Positions 27,317 to 36,431 of a stretch of DNA of 54,772 nucleotides are shown here, in pieces. The stretch comes from Candidatus Aphodousia gallistercoris (lineage in GTDB: Bacteria > Pseudomonadota > Gammaproteobacteria > Burkholderiales > Burkholderiaceae_F), in contig DVNT01000024.1 of NCBI GenBank assembly GCA_018714185.1, forward strand, positions 1-54,772, read 5' to 3'. The stretch's first letter is position 1. The number at the start of each line of letters is the position of its first letter. The notes beneath the pieces are model-generated. The model searched no databases, had not been told where the DNA came from, and was given only the letters and a program-made list of their open reading frames with translations. A program made the translations under genes and the position numbers.

Positions 27317-28420
27317 ATGAAAAAATCTCTTCTCTTGGCGGCGCTTGCCGCTTGCGGCATGGCCGGTTCCGCCCTAGCCGCTGACGTGGAAGTCTACGGC
27401 TTAATCGACTACGGCTTTTCTTTGAGCCGCACTTCGGGCGACAACGCCGGAGCCCAGGACGGCGAATGGTCCTTTGCTGCCAAGTCCGGCATGCGCAACA
27501 GCTCCCGCGTGGGCTTTCGCGGTACCGAAGACTTAGGCAACGGCTACAAAGTGCATTTCGTTTTGGAAAACCAATTCTTGGCCGATACGGGCGCCTTGCA
27601 GGACACGAGTTCGTTCTTTGCCCGTGAATCGTCAGTAGCGGTTTCCGGCCCCTTCGGCAAACTCACCTTCGGCAAGGTCGGTAAGCTCAGAAGCCCGGTC
27701 GGCACCACGGCGCTCGCAAGCACCATCACCAACCCCTTCGGCTCGCAAATGAGCAACTTCGTGGGCGGCACCAAGTCCGTCACCTCGGGCGACTACCTCA
27801 CGATTAACAATGCCGTCACCTACATGAGTCCGAGCATGGCCGGCCTGCGCCTTTACGCTCAATACTCCTTTGCCAACAATACCGAAGAGGGCGGCGCCGA
27901 TAACGACGACCGCTACATGGCCTTGGGCGCCCGCTACAGCAACGGCCCCTTGTTGGTTACCGGCATTGTCGATACGATCAACTTGAAGAATCCGGATGAC
28001 TTAAAGCACGACGACCCGACCACCGTAACGATTTTAGGCAGCTACGACTTCGGCGTGGTCAAGCCCTATGCGTTCGTGCATTACTTTGAAAACGGCACGA
28101 TCAACACCATGGGCGGCTTTATCCGCGCGAACTCAGAGGACACCTATGACGGCTACGGTTTAGGTTTCTCGCTTCAATGGCCCATGGGTGGCGGCCGTGC
28201 CAAAGTGGGCGTAGGCTACATGGATGCCGAATACTCCGATAGCCCCGTCAAGAACGACGTGACCCGCTACACGGTTCAAGCCGGCTACGACTATGTCCTC
28301 ACCAAGCAAACGCACTTGTACACGGACATCGGCTATGCCCAACAAGACCAAGATACCAACACGGGCAAGACCTCCCTCGAGGGCTTCGAAGTGTTGGCCG
28401 GCATGGTCCACTATTTCTAA
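27317..28420 (+). CDS. Outer-membrane porin, Burkholderiales type
   Basis: Trimeric beta-barrel porin. The 367-residue precursor starts at ATG 27317 with AAGGA upstream. It has a signal peptide (1-21, cleaved after SALA) and mature ADVEVYGLIDYG, which is the usual opening of betaproteobacterial porins. RNSSRVGFRGTEDLGNGYKVHF follows, and the chain ends in phenylalanine (MVHYF) as needed for BAM assembly. It may admit the substrate of the nearby lyase, but general porins are also found alone. A strong terminator follows. Confidence 0.92.
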   Translation: MKKSLLLAALAACGMAGSALAADVEVYGLIDYGFSLSRTSGDNAGAQDGEWSFAAKSGMRNSSRVGFRGTEDLGNGYKVHFVLENQFLADTGALQDTSSFFARESSVAVSGPFGKLTFGKVGKLRSPVGTTALASTITNPFGSQMSNFVGGTKSVTSGDYLTINNAVTYMSPSMAGLRLYAQYSFANNTEEGGADNDDRYMALGARYSNGPLLVTGIVDTINLKNPDDLKHDDPTTVTILGSYDFGVVKPYAFVHYFENGTINTMGGFIRANSEDTYDGYGLGFSLQWPMGGGRAKVGVGYMDAEYSDSPVKNDVTRYTVQAGYDYVLTKQTHLYTDIGYAQQDQDTNTGKTSLEGFEVLAGMVHYF

Positions 28421-28442
28421 TTTGAAGCAAACTTCGGCAAAG

Positions 28443-28474
28443 GCTCCGCCGGCAGCTCCGGCGGGGCTTTTTTT
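28443..28474 (+). terminator. Intrinsic terminator of the porin gene
   Basis: CCGCCGG / CCGGCGG stem with a 5-nt loop, extended by weaker pairs, followed by TTTTTTT. Confidence 0.85.
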
Positions 28475-28482
28475 GTTGGCCG

Positions 28483-29133
28483 CTAACGCGAGACAATATC
28501 CCACAAGGCCGAGACGAGCACAATGAGGCCTATTAAGAAAAAGACTACGGCCGTCGCTTTATTGATCATGAGCGAGCCGCGCGGGCCGGTAAAAAAGCGT
28601 CTGGCTTTTTCCGCCAGGATCGAATACATCCCCAAATTGATAAAGACCAAAACGGCGTAGACGACAATCATGACAACCGACTGCGCTACGTAGGGCTTGG
28701 CCGGGTCGATAAACTGCGGTAGCACGGAGATGCCGAAAATAATAGGCTGCGGGTTGCATAAGGAAATGACGATGCCTTTGGTCAGGTTCGAGACGATGTC
28801 CATGGAGCCGGGATGAGCTTCATCGCCGGCACCGGCTTGCTGGGCAAAATGAATCGGCGGCTTTCGCCAGCTCTTAAAACCCAGGTAGATCACGACAAAA
28901 GCGCCGCACACTTTGATCGCGGCAAAAAGCGCGGGGCTTGAGGCCAAGATGAGCCCCATCCCGGAAAGGGCCAACGTAAAAAGCAGCGAAATGCCGATTG
29001 CCTGCCCCAGGCCGAAAAAGATCGTCCGGTGCCAACCTTGCTGCAAAGACAGGCTGATGGCAAAAATCACCCCCATGCCCGGCGACAAAATGTTAGCAAG
29101 CGAGGTAATCAGAAATAGCGTAAAAAGGGACAT
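28483..29133 (-). CDS. LysE/RhtB-family amino acid exporter
   Basis: Inner-membrane exporter of 216 residues with about six hydrophobic segments. The N-terminal SLFTLFLITSLANILSPGMGVIFAIS and GLGQAIGISLLF follow the RhtB/LysE pattern, and GIVISLCNPQPIIFGISVLPQF gives the second conserved Asn-Pro region. The start at 29133 is chosen from GGAGG upstream; the longer frame adds 23 residues that are not family-like. The exported amino acid is unknown. Confidence 0.88.
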   Translation of the reverse strand: MSLFTLFLITSLANILSPGMGVIFAISLSLQQGWHRTIFFGLGQAIGISLLFTLALSGMGLILASSPALFAAIKVCGAFVVIYLGFKSWRKPPIHFAQQAGAGDEAHPGSMDIVSNLTKGIVISLCNPQPIIFGISVLPQFIDPAKPYVAQSVVMIVVYAVLVFINLGMYSILAEKARRFFTGPRGSLMINKATAVVFFLIGLIVLVSALWDIVSR

Positions 29134-29263
29134 CTTTTCGGGCCTCCGCAACAACTCCTTCCCATTGTAATCCTGCCGGCTTTGGACAACGACCTCGGGC
29201 AAGCACTACAATCCGAGAATCGGTTTGAAAAATTTTTCCCCAATGCCCGCCGGCATTGGCCTC

Positions 29264-30289
29264 ATGACGGAAACGCGTATGGATGCTGTAGATTTCGTAA
29301 AGTGGGATACAACCAACCCCCGCTTAATCGTCTGGAAATTTCCTTCGGACCAGCTCGCGACCTGGACCCAGCTCATCGTTAACGACTCGCAGCAAGCCTG
29401 GCTCGTGCACGAGGGCATTTACGAGGGGCCCTTTGAGAGCGGCCGGCATGTTCTCTCGACGGAAAACCTGCCTTTTATTTCCAAAGCCATCGGCTTGCCC
29501 TTCGGCGGCTCAAGCCCCTTCACAAGCGAAGTCTGGTTTGTGAGCAAAACCGAAGTCATGGGACTGAAATGGGGCACGATGCAGCCCATGCAGCTCATGG
29601 ATCCGGTCTACGGGGTGCTGCTGCCCGTGCGCGCCTTTAGCCAGTACGGCATCAAAGTGCGCGACGGACGCAAGCTTTTAGCCAAGCTCGTCGGCACGCT
29701 TTCGGCTTTTTCTGCCGACCAGCTCGATGACTACTTCCGGGGACTTCTGACCGCACGCGTCAAATCCTATATTTCCGAACTGATTGTTGATCAAAAAATC
29801 CCGATTTTTGAGCTTTCCACCCATTTGGACGACATCTCCGCGAAGATGCCCGAAAAGCTCAACGGCATTTTTGACGAATACGGCATTGAGCTCACCCGCT
29901 TTGACCTCATGTCCGTTTCGGTGCCGGAAAATGACGCCTCGGTCATTGAGCTGAAGAAAATCTTAAGCGCCCGCGCCAAACTGCAGGTACTCGGCGCCAA
30001 TTACCGGCAAGTCCGAAGCTTTGACGTACTGGATGCCGCCGCGGGCAACGAGGGCACGGCCGGAGGCTTCATGGGCATGGGCATCGGCACGGCGCTCGGC
30101 TCGCAAGTAACGCTCGGCGCCCCTACGGCGATGGGCGGGCTCATGAACACGCAGGACGCGCAAAAGGTGCCGCAGGCCGGCAGCATGGCCGAAAAAATCC
30201 GCCTGCTCAAGGAGCTTGGCGAACTTAAATCGGCCGGCATCCTCACCGAAGATGAATTCAACCAACAGAAGGCAAAAATTTTGCAATGA
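29264..30289 (+). CDS. SPFH-domain protein with C-terminal SHOCT segment (YdjI-like)
   Basis: Soluble protein of about 341 residues. Residues 15-220 match the Band-7/SPFH group that databases name virion core protein-like and that includes Bacillus YdjI (DFVKWDTTNPRLIVWKFP, then QQAWLVHEGIYEGPF, ending FGIEL-like YGIELTRFDLMSVSVPE). A Gly/Met-rich linker follows. The C-terminus, MAEKIRLLKELGELKSAGILTEDEFNQQKAKIL, is a SHOCT-type oligomerisation helix pair (positions quoted in short). Several in-frame starts are possible (29243, 29264, 29279). The stop overlaps the next start as ATGA, so translation is coupled. Probably a membrane-stress scaffold; function unproven. Confidence 0.8.
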   Translation: MTETRMDAVDFVKWDTTNPRLIVWKFPSDQLATWTQLIVNDSQQAWLVHEGIYEGPFESGRHVLSTENLPFISKAIGLPFGGSSPFTSEVWFVSKTEVMGLKWGTMQPMQLMDPVYGVLLPVRAFSQYGIKVRDGRKLLAKLVGTLSAFSADQLDDYFRGLLTARVKSYISELIVDQKIPIFELSTHLDDISAKMPEKLNGIFDEYGIELTRFDLMSVSVPENDASVIELKKILSARAKLQVLGANYRQVRSFDVLDAAAGNEGTAGGFMGMGIGTALGSQVTLGAPTAMGGLMNTQDAQKVPQAGSMAEKIRLLKELGELKSAGILTEDEFNQQKAKILQ

Positions 30290-30945
30290 CCGCTGCCAAT
30301 AAGTTTCGTTTCGTCGGCTTTCTGACATTTCTCTTTGTCGTTGCCGCATTTTATATTTTTGTGCCCGAGCGTTTTAGCGATTGGGTTTTCGTAGTCTCCG
30401 TGCTTTTATTCGGCGCAAGCCTCGGCATGATGATGTACTGGCGCGTGGGCAACGACCCGGCCACGGCCGCGGTGGGCTTGGCGCTCGTGCTGCGCCCAAC
30501 GCTTGTGCTCGTCTCGCTTGCCGCAGTCATCTTCTGCCTGATGGACTGGCGCAAATCGGCGATGGTGGCCGACTTGCTGTGGCTCTTGGATCTGGTCTTT
30601 TACCTCGTGATGATCTCAACCACCGTCGAACATATCCAAGCCGTGCAGCTCGAGCACCGTGTCTCGGACTGGTATAACCAAACCGACCGGCGCTTTAAAG
30701 AAATTGCGGTTGCGCTTAGCGGAACGCCGCAAGAAAAAGATTTTGAAAAACTGCAGGAAGCCTTCCGGCTAAGCAACCGCCTCGTCTGCGACAATGCCCG
30801 CGGGGTGGAAGCGCAAATCACCGAAGTGCTTGAAACACTTACCAACCCGCAAGCCTTTCAGGCACAAGCGAAGATTCTTTCGGACTTGATCAAACAACGT
30901 GATTTGCTTTTGCGCGAAATGATTAACCGGAAAGCTGACCGCTAA
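30286..30945 (+). CDS. Four-helix membrane protein with cytoplasmic helical tail, function unknown
   Basis: I do not recognise a named family. The 219-residue protein has four hydrophobic segments (about 7-26, 32-51, 60-84, 90-110). A charged, mainly helical C-terminal half (about 120-219) probably faces the cytoplasm and may form a coiled coil. It starts at an ATGA overlap with the SPFH gene and is 26 bp before the zinc-ribbon gene, so the three form one operon. The likely role is to tether or regulate the SPFH protein at the membrane; this is inferred from gene order only. Confidence 0.8.
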   Translation: MTAANKFRFVGFLTFLFVVAAFYIFVPERFSDWVFVVSVLLFGASLGMMMYWRVGNDPATAAVGLALVLRPTLVLVSLAAVIFCLMDWRKSAMVADLLWLLDLVFYLVMISTTVEHIQAVQLEHRVSDWYNQTDRRFKEIAVALSGTPQEKDFEKLQEAFRLSNRLVCDNARGVEAQITEVLETLTNPQAFQAQAKILSDLIKQRDLLLREMINRKADR

Positions 30946-30971
30946 CCGCTTATTGAACAGGTACTTCAATT

Positions 30972-32813
30972 ATGGAAATACAGTGCAAACACTGCGGCGC
31001 CACGCTGCACTACGAACCGGGAACCACCTCCCTGGTTTGCGAGTACTGCGGCAGCCGCACGGACATCAACGAAGAAGGGGCCGCTAAGGCCCAAACCCCT
31101 ACCGCCAGTTACATTGTTCCTTTTGCCCTTGACCGCGACGGTGCCATCACGGCCGCCCGCAGCTACATGGCCGCCGGGTCAACAACGCCTGATGATCTCA
31201 CTACCCGAGCCGAAATCCTCAACGTGAGCTTTGTCTACGTGCCGGCTTGGGACTGTTCGGGCTCGTACACCACCCATTGGAATGCCTCTTTCGGCTACGA
31301 CCGGCAGGAAACGCGGCGCGTCTACAGCAACCTCAATAAGCGCTGGGAAACGCAAACGCATACCGTCACGGATTGGACGCCTCACTCCGGCACGATCCAA
31401 GACTCGTTTCGCTTCTGCTGCCCGGCCTTTTCAAACAAAGGCTTAAGGCTCGGCGAAGAAATTGCCGCCGTGGCTTTCCGCACTTCGCTTTCGGCTTGCC
31501 GTGCCTTTGACGAGGGCTACATAAACGACGTTGACGTCATCCCCTTTCAAAAGGATCCGAGCCAAGCATTCGGCTACGCGGGCGCTGCCCTGCAAAATAC
31601 GATTTCGGCTCAAGTGCACGCCAACAAACTCGGCGATCGGCAAAAGGACTGGCACTGGAATACGGACTACCAACACAACCCGGCCGAATCCGTGTTTGTC
31701 CCGGTTGCCATTGTCGACTACCGCTACCAAGGCAAAGACTACTCGGCGGTGATCAACGGCCATTCCGGCCGGGACTTTCGAGGCGAGCTGCCCGTTGACT
31801 TGAAAAAAGTGAGCCTCGCAGCCGAAGCCCAAAAGCATACCCGCTTGGCAATGGTTCCGTTTTATCTTGCGGCCATCGCCTCGGTGGCGCAAATGATACT
31901 GCGCAACGATTATTCGATCTTTAGCGGCATGGTCCTTGCCGGCTTGGCCATTTCATTGATTTTCGGCTTTCTCGTACGGCGGCACGTCAAGCAGGAGATG
32001 CAAAAATTCGAAGAAACGTCGGAAAAGATCCGCCGGGCCAACCTCATTCGGGCTGAATCGGCCGATGCCAAAATCGATTTAAGCGATGCCCGAACCGCTC
32101 AGATCGTGGCCGAAAGCCAAAAAACCATAGCCCCCTACTCGCCCCGCGTTCATTTAAGCTACGGGCTTTATGTCGCAGCGGCCGTCGTTTCACTCTTTTT
32201 GTGCGCAAGCCCTGTTTCGGGGCTTTTCGGCTCCGGGGCGCCTGCCGTGCAAACGGCTTCGGCGCCGGAGGCTTCTAGCGCGAATCGCTCCGGCTCAGAG
32301 GGCGCCGTCTCCCCGCAGCGCGCACAAGCAGCGCAGGCTCCTACTTCCGGCCGGCCCTTGCTCGAGGGCACAATCTCGGGCTCAGCCAAGCAAACGGCAC
32401 AAGTGGTTTTGGATTTTCTTACGCAAAATACCTACACTCGGGAAACTGCCCGCGATTTCTTTGCCATGGTGGCTCAGCTGCCCCGTCCGGCCGCTGGCGA
32501 CAAGGCTTCATCGAATCGCTACAATCAGGAGGGCGTCAAGGCCTACAATGCCGGACGCTACCCGCAAGCCGTTGACGGCTTTGCGCGCGCCATTGCGGCC
32601 GATCCGAGCGATGCCGTGCTTTACGGCAACCTTGCCGTTGCCCAAATCAATGCGGGCAAAAACGGCCTGGCACTTCCTAACATGCTCATGGCCGTGGCTT
32701 TGGACTCGGGCAATAAAGACTACTGGGCAATACTTCAAAGCTTGTGCGTCGGCAGCGGCAACAACCGCTGCGCTAGCAACGCCTCGGTCCTTGCCGCAGC
32801 CTTGCCCCAATAA
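30972..32813 (+). CDS. Zinc-ribbon, membrane-anchored protein with TPR-like C-terminus (YdjG-like)
   Basis: A 613-residue protein. Residues 1-30 form a zinc ribbon (Cys5, Cys8, Cys23, Cys26). Next is a beta-rich domain (about 45-285) with aromatic motifs such as YVPAWDCSGSY, as in YdjG-type zinc-ribbon proteins often misnamed primosomal protein N'. Hydrophobic segments lie at about 297-345 and 395-420, separated by a coiled-coil stretch. A Ser/Ala/Pro-rich linker and a C-terminal TPR-like region (about 515-595, YNQEGVKAYNAGRYPQAVDGF) end the chain. Third gene of the SPFH operon. Function is unknown; the architecture suggests a membrane-linked assembly or stress factor. Confidence 0.8.
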   Translation: MEIQCKHCGATLHYEPGTTSLVCEYCGSRTDINEEGAAKAQTPTASYIVPFALDRDGAITAARSYMAAGSTTPDDLTTRAEILNVSFVYVPAWDCSGSYTTHWNASFGYDRQETRRVYSNLNKRWETQTHTVTDWTPHSGTIQDSFRFCCPAFSNKGLRLGEEIAAVAFRTSLSACRAFDEGYINDVDVIPFQKDPSQAFGYAGAALQNTISAQVHANKLGDRQKDWHWNTDYQHNPAESVFVPVAIVDYRYQGKDYSAVINGHSGRDFRGELPVDLKKVSLAAEAQKHTRLAMVPFYLAAIASVAQMILRNDYSIFSGMVLAGLAISLIFGFLVRRHVKQEMQKFEETSEKIRRANLIRAESADAKIDLSDARTAQIVAESQKTIAPYSPRVHLSYGLYVAAAVVSLFLCASPVSGLFGSGAPAVQTASAPEASSANRSGSEGAVSPQRAQAAQAPTSGRPLLEGTISGSAKQTAQVVLDFLTQNTYTRETARDFFAMVAQLPRPAAGDKASSNRYNQEGVKAYNAGRYPQAVDGFARAIAADPSDAVLYGNLAVAQINAGKNGLALPNMLMAVALDSGNKDYWAILQSLCVGSGNNRCASNASVLAAALPQ

Positions 32814-32825
32814 ACAGACGGGTAA

Positions 32826-32857
32826 GCAAAAGCCGCCCGAAACGGACGGCCCCTGCT
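32826..32857 (+). terminator. Hairpin after the zinc-ribbon gene
   Basis: AGCAAAAGCCGCCCG pairs imperfectly with CGGACGGCCCCTGCT. There is no U run, so it may be a weak terminator or a 3' stabilising hairpin. Confidence 0.35.
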
Positions 32858-32881
32858 TGCCCGAATTGACCTTCTCAGAAT

Positions 32882-33907
32882 CTAAAGCAATTCAATCACC
32901 CGATCAATCGTTTCCTCGGTCGTTGCCCAGCTCGTGCACAACCGCACGGCCGTATGGTGCTCGTCCACCGCGCACCAGTGCGAGACTTGCACTTTTTCTT
33001 CAAACGCCTTGAGCTTGTCGTTGTCCATGATCACAAACTGCTGGTTTGATGGGCTTTCGCTGAAAAAGCGGTACTCCTTGGCTTGAAGCGCAGCTTTCAG
33101 TTTCATCGCCATTGCTACGGCGTGACGGCTGATTTGCATATAAAGATCGTCGGTAAAGAGCGTATCAAACTGCAAGCCGATCACGCGGCCCTTGGCTAAC
33201 ACCGCGCCGCTTTGCTTCATGATCGTAAAGAAATTCTTAGCGTAGCGCGTGTTGGTAAAAACCACCGCTTCGCCCAACAGGGTGCCCACCTTGGTGCCGC
33301 CGATATAAAAAACGTCAGCCAAGCGGGCAACGTCTTTGAGCGTCACATCGCAGCCTTCGCTTGCCAAGCCGTAGCCCAAGCGGGCCCCGTCAATAAAAAG
33401 CGGCATGCCGTGCTTGTGGGCCACCGCGGCAATCGCTTCAAGCTCGGATAAGCTGTAAACGGAGCCGGTTTCCGTTGACTGGGAGATATACACCATGGCC
33501 GGAATGACGCCGTGCTCCCAGGAGGAGTCGGCAAACGTGCCGGTAATGTAGCGATCAAGCTCTTGGGCGTTCATTTTCCCGTCGTGCGAGGGCAGCGTAA
33601 GCACCTTGTGGCCGCCGAACTCAATGGCGCCCGCTTCGTGCCCGTTCACGTGCCCGGTCGTTACGGCAATCACGCCCTCGCAGGGGCGCAAAATGGCACG
33701 GATGACGGTGGAGTTCGTCTGCGTGCCGCCCACAAGCAAATACACCTCGGCATTCGGAGTGCCGCAGGCTTGCTTGATTTTAGCCTTGGCGCTTTCGCAG
33801 TACGGATCAAAGCCGTAGCCCACCGTACTTTCCAAATTGGTTTGAACCATCCGTTCGAGAATTTTCGGATGGCATCCTTCCTGGTAGTCGCAAGCCAGAC
33901 GAATCAT
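32882..33907 (-). CDS. Threonine-aldolase-like PLP enzyme
   Basis: Fold-type I PLP enzyme of 341 residues, most like low-specificity L-threonine aldolase / beta-eliminating lyases, which split beta-hydroxy amino acids into glycine and an aldehyde. The PLP lysine is Lys206 in YIGGTKVGTL. The cofactor Asp lies in PLFIDGARLGYG (about 169-180), and the N-terminal domain has LVGGTQTNSTVI. AGGAG eight bases upstream supports the ATG at 33907. The precise substrate is not certain. Confidence 0.87.
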   Translation of the reverse strand: MIRLACDYQEGCHPKILERMVQTNLESTVGYGFDPYCESAKAKIKQACGTPNAEVYLLVGGTQTNSTVIRAILRPCEGVIAVTTGHVNGHEAGAIEFGGHKVLTLPSHDGKMNAQELDRYITGTFADSSWEHGVIPAMVYISQSTETGSVYSLSELEAIAAVAHKHGMPLFIDGARLGYGLASEGCDVTLKDVARLADVFYIGGTKVGTLLGEAVVFTNTRYAKNFFTIMKQSGAVLAKGRVIGLQFDTLFTDDLYMQISRHAVAMAMKLKAALQAKEYRFFSESPSNQQFVIMDNDKLKAFEEKVQVSHWCAVDEHHTAVRLCTSWATTEETIDRVIELL

Positions 33908-33953
33908 GGGTTTTCTCCTAAAAAATAACGCCGTTTATTTTAGCGCATACGCT

Positions 33954-33982
33954 TTGTCATAAAACTGTCACAAAGCCGTCAT
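33954..33982 (+). promoter_or_regulatory. Triple Pho box upstream of pstB-phoU
   Basis: Three 7-bp half-sites in the same direction at 11-bp spacing: TTGTCAT (33954), CTGTCAC (33965) and CCGTCAT (33976), separated by AAAA and AAAG. This matches the PhoB consensus CTGTCAT-N4-CTGTCAT. It lies about 80 bp before the pstB start and indicates induction under phosphate limitation. A -10 such as CATTCT (33991) or TACACT (34004) could follow. Confidence 0.88.
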
Positions 33983-34062
33983 AGTAGGGTCATTCTGCCT
34001 TTTTACACTCTCGCCAAACAAATGATTTAAGAAATACATTGCTTTCTCAAGGAGAACTCAGG

Positions 34063-34833
34063 ATGGCCGAACAGGTATCCAAGCCGAAAATCGAAGTCAA
34101 AAACTTCAATTTCTACTACGGCAATTTCCATGCTTTAAAGAATATCAATTTGTCGATCGCCGAAAATAAAGTCACGGCCTTCATCGGACCGTCCGGTTGC
34201 GGCAAATCCACGCTCTTGCGCACCTTTAACCGTATGTACGACCTCTACGACGAGCAGCGCGCCGAAGGCGAGATGTGGCTCGACGGCGAAAACATCGTCA
34301 CCAAGGTTGACGGTATTGACCGCCTTCGCGCCAAAGTCGGCATGGTCTTTCAGCGTCCGACTCCGTTTCCCATGTCCATTTATGAAAACGTCGCCTACGG
34401 CGTACGTCTTTTCGAAACGCTCCCCAAGTCCGAGCTCGACGACCGCGTCGAATGGGCTTTGAAAAAAGCCGCCCTTTGGGCTGACGTCAAAGACAAATTG
34501 CAAGCCTCCGGTTTCGCTCTCTCCGGCGGCCAGCAACAGCGCCTTTGCATCGCCCGCGGTATCGCCGTCAAGCCCGAAGTGCTCCTGCTTGACGAACCGT
34601 GCTCGGCCTTGGACCCGATTTCCACCTCCAAGATCGAAGACCTGATTAACGAGCTCAAGGATGAATACACGGTTGTCATCGTCACGCACAGCATGCAGCA
34701 GGCAGCCCGTATCTCCGACTTCACCGCCTTCATGTACTTGGGCGAACTCATCGAATTCGGCGATACGCAAAAGATGTTCACCAAGCCCGACAAGAAAGCC
34801 ACGGAAGACTACATCACGGGCCGTTTCGGTTAA
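34063..34833 (+). CDS. pstB: Phosphate ABC transporter ATP-binding protein PstB
   Basis: ATPase of the high-affinity phosphate importer. The 256-residue protein has Walker [10 protein letters not shown] (42-50), Q-loop VFQRPTPFP, the signature LSGGQQQR, and Walker [14 protein letters not shown]. The start at 34063 is fixed by AAGGAG at 34049. It is encoded apart from its partners: pstS, pstC and pstA lie about 6 kb away on the opposite strand. phoU follows after 19 bp. Confidence 0.96.
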   Translation: MAEQVSKPKIEVKNFNFYYGNFHALKNINLSIAENKVTAFIGPSGCGKSTLLRTFNRMYDLYDEQRAEGEMWLDGENIVTKVDGIDRLRAKVGMVFQRPTPFPMSIYENVAYGVRLFETLPKSELDDRVEWALKKAALWADVKDKLQASGFALSGGQQQRLCIARGIAVKPEVLLLDEPCSALDPISTSKIEDLINELKDEYTVVIVTHSMQQAARISDFTAFMYLGELIEFGDTQKMFTKPDKKATEDYITGRFG

Positions 34834-34852
34834 TCTGGGAGGAAAATTAGTC

Positions 34853-35563
34853 ATGATTATGTCTTTGCAGGCGCATTTGGTGCGCCAGTACGACCAAGAT
34901 ATCAACGAGCTCAAGCACCTGCTCTTTAGCATGGGCGACTTGGTGCTGCAGCAAATCAATGACGCAAGCCAAGCCTTTCGCACGAGCGACATCGACCTCG
35001 CGCAAAGCGTTTGCGACCGCGATGCCGCCATCAATGCCTTGGAAGTGTCCACTGACCGTTGCGCGACCCTTTTGATTGCCAAGCACCAGCCGGCGGCAAG
35101 CGACCTTCGTTTGGTGTTCGGCATTGCCAAGATGGCCACCGACTTTGAACGCATGGGCGACCAAGCCCGCAACATCGCCAAGGCCGCCCAAACGGAAATG
35201 CCCGAAGGGCTGCTGAAGGTGCTCTCGGACACCAATATTGTGGAAACGACCACCAAGGTGGTCAACTTGGCCCTGCTTGCACTGAAAAACCTCTCGGAAA
35301 CGGCCGCTGTCAATACGCTTCGCGCCGATAGCGACGTCGATAATTGCTACGTGCAAGGCATCAAGGGCATTTCCGCCTACGTTCGCGAAAATCCCAAGGA
35401 CGCCGATGCCGCCCTCGTTTGCATGAATATTTTGAAAGCCTACGAACGCTTGGGAGATCACGCCACCAATATCGGCGAACACGTCATCTTTATTTTGGAC
35501 GGCGAGGACATCCGCCACTTGCGCTTGGACGCCCTGCCGGAAAACCTCTCCAAGATCGGATAA
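34853..35563 (+). CDS. phoU: Phosphate signalling protein PhoU
   Basis: Negative regulator linking the Pst transporter to PhoR. The 236-residue, all-helical protein has two PhoU repeats, each with the metal-binding E/DxxxD-type helix (DFERMGDQARNIAK and KAYERLGDHATNIGEHVIF). The frame is open far upstream, but GGGAGG at 34837 sets the start at 34853. It is co-transcribed with pstB and followed by a terminator that separates it from phoB. Confidence 0.95.
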   Translation: MIMSLQAHLVRQYDQDINELKHLLFSMGDLVLQQINDASQAFRTSDIDLAQSVCDRDAAINALEVSTDRCATLLIAKHQPAASDLRLVFGIAKMATDFERMGDQARNIAKAAQTEMPEGLLKVLSDTNIVETTTKVVNLALLALKNLSETAAVNTLRADSDVDNCYVQGIKGISAYVRENPKDADAALVCMNILKAYERLGDHATNIGEHVIFILDGEDIRHLRLDALPENLSKIG

Positions 35564-35590
35564 TAGGAGCAAGCGCTGCGATGACCGAAG

Positions 35591-35637
35591 CCTTCGCTGT
35601 AAGCCCCCGGGGCCTGTCGGCGAAGGTTTTTCTTTTT
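35591..35637 (+). terminator. Intrinsic terminator between phoU and phoB
   Basis: CCTTCGC (35591-35597) pairs with GCGAAGG (35620-35626), with extra pairing inside the loop, followed by TTTTTCTTTTT. Confidence 0.75.
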
Positions 35638-35690
35638 AAATCACGGAAATTGCCCTATCATTGTCGGATAAATTGATTTGAAAGTTGCCC

Positions 35691-36407
35691 ATGACTGATA
35701 CGAATACCGCTGCTCGCATTTTGGTGGTCGAAGACGAATCGGCCATCCGTACCCTCATTACCTTTGCTTGCGCCGGCGCCGGCTTTGAAGTGGAGTCGGT
35801 CGACTCGGCCATCAAAGCCCAGGCCATGATCGACAGCTCCATGCCCGATCTGGTCTTGCTTGACTACATGCTGCCCGAACTCTCCGGCGTTGATTGGCTC
35901 ATCCAACTGCGCGAAAAACCGCAAACCCGGCATCTGCCGGTGATCATGCTCACGGCGCGCGGCAGCGAATCCGACCGCGTCAAAGGCTTAAACGCCGGCG
36001 CCGACGACTACATCGTCAAACCCTTCATGCCCCGCGAATTAATTGCCCGCATCCAGGCCGTGCTTCGCCGCTACCAGTACCAAAGCGGCGCGGGAGCCGC
36101 ACCGGTTTCAACCAAAATCGTCTGCGGTCCGCTCACCATGGATGAGGCAAGCTACGAAGCCAATGTCGACGGCGTGCCGCTATCGCTTTCGGCTAAAGAA
36201 TTCAAGCTGTTGCTCGTCTTTGCCAAAAATCCCGAGCGCGTTTACAGCCGTGAAATGCTCCTGTCGCTGGTTTGGGACAATGCCTATGTCGATGAACGCA
36301 CGGTGGACGTACACATGCTGCGCCTGAGAAAGCAGCTGCAAGGGACCAAGGCTGAAAGCCTTCTGCAGACCGTGCGCGGCCTCGGCTACCGGGCCCACGT
36401 CGAGTAG
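35691..36407 (+). CDS. phoB: Phosphate response regulator PhoB
   Basis: OmpR-type regulator of 238 residues that activates genes with Pho boxes. The receiver domain has the acidic pair VVEDE near residue 13, phosphoacceptor Asp58 in LVLLDYMLP, and the conserved Lys in DDYIVKPF. The C-terminal winged helix (about 140-238) holds SAKEFKLLLVFAKNPERVYSR and DERTVDVHMLRLRKQL. I use ATG 35691 instead of the TTG six bases before. phoR follows. Confidence 0.95.
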   Translation: MTDTNTAARILVVEDESAIRTLITFACAGAGFEVESVDSAIKAQAMIDSSMPDLVLLDYMLPELSGVDWLIQLREKPQTRHLPVIMLTARGSESDRVKGLNAGADDYIVKPFMPRELIARIQAVLRRYQYQSGAGAAPVSTKIVCGPLTMDEASYEANVDGVPLSLSAKEFKLLLVFAKNPERVYSREMLLSLVWDNAYVDERTVDVHMLRLRKQLQGTKAESLLQTVRGLGYRAHVE

Positions 36408-36431
36408 CGCGTTTGCGGAGAGCCCGAGATT

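Noticed and set aside
33965-33982. Direct repeats as simple low-complexity sequence
   Set aside because: The 11-bp phasing, the CTGTCA-like core and the position before pst genes at both loci fit PhoB boxes far better.
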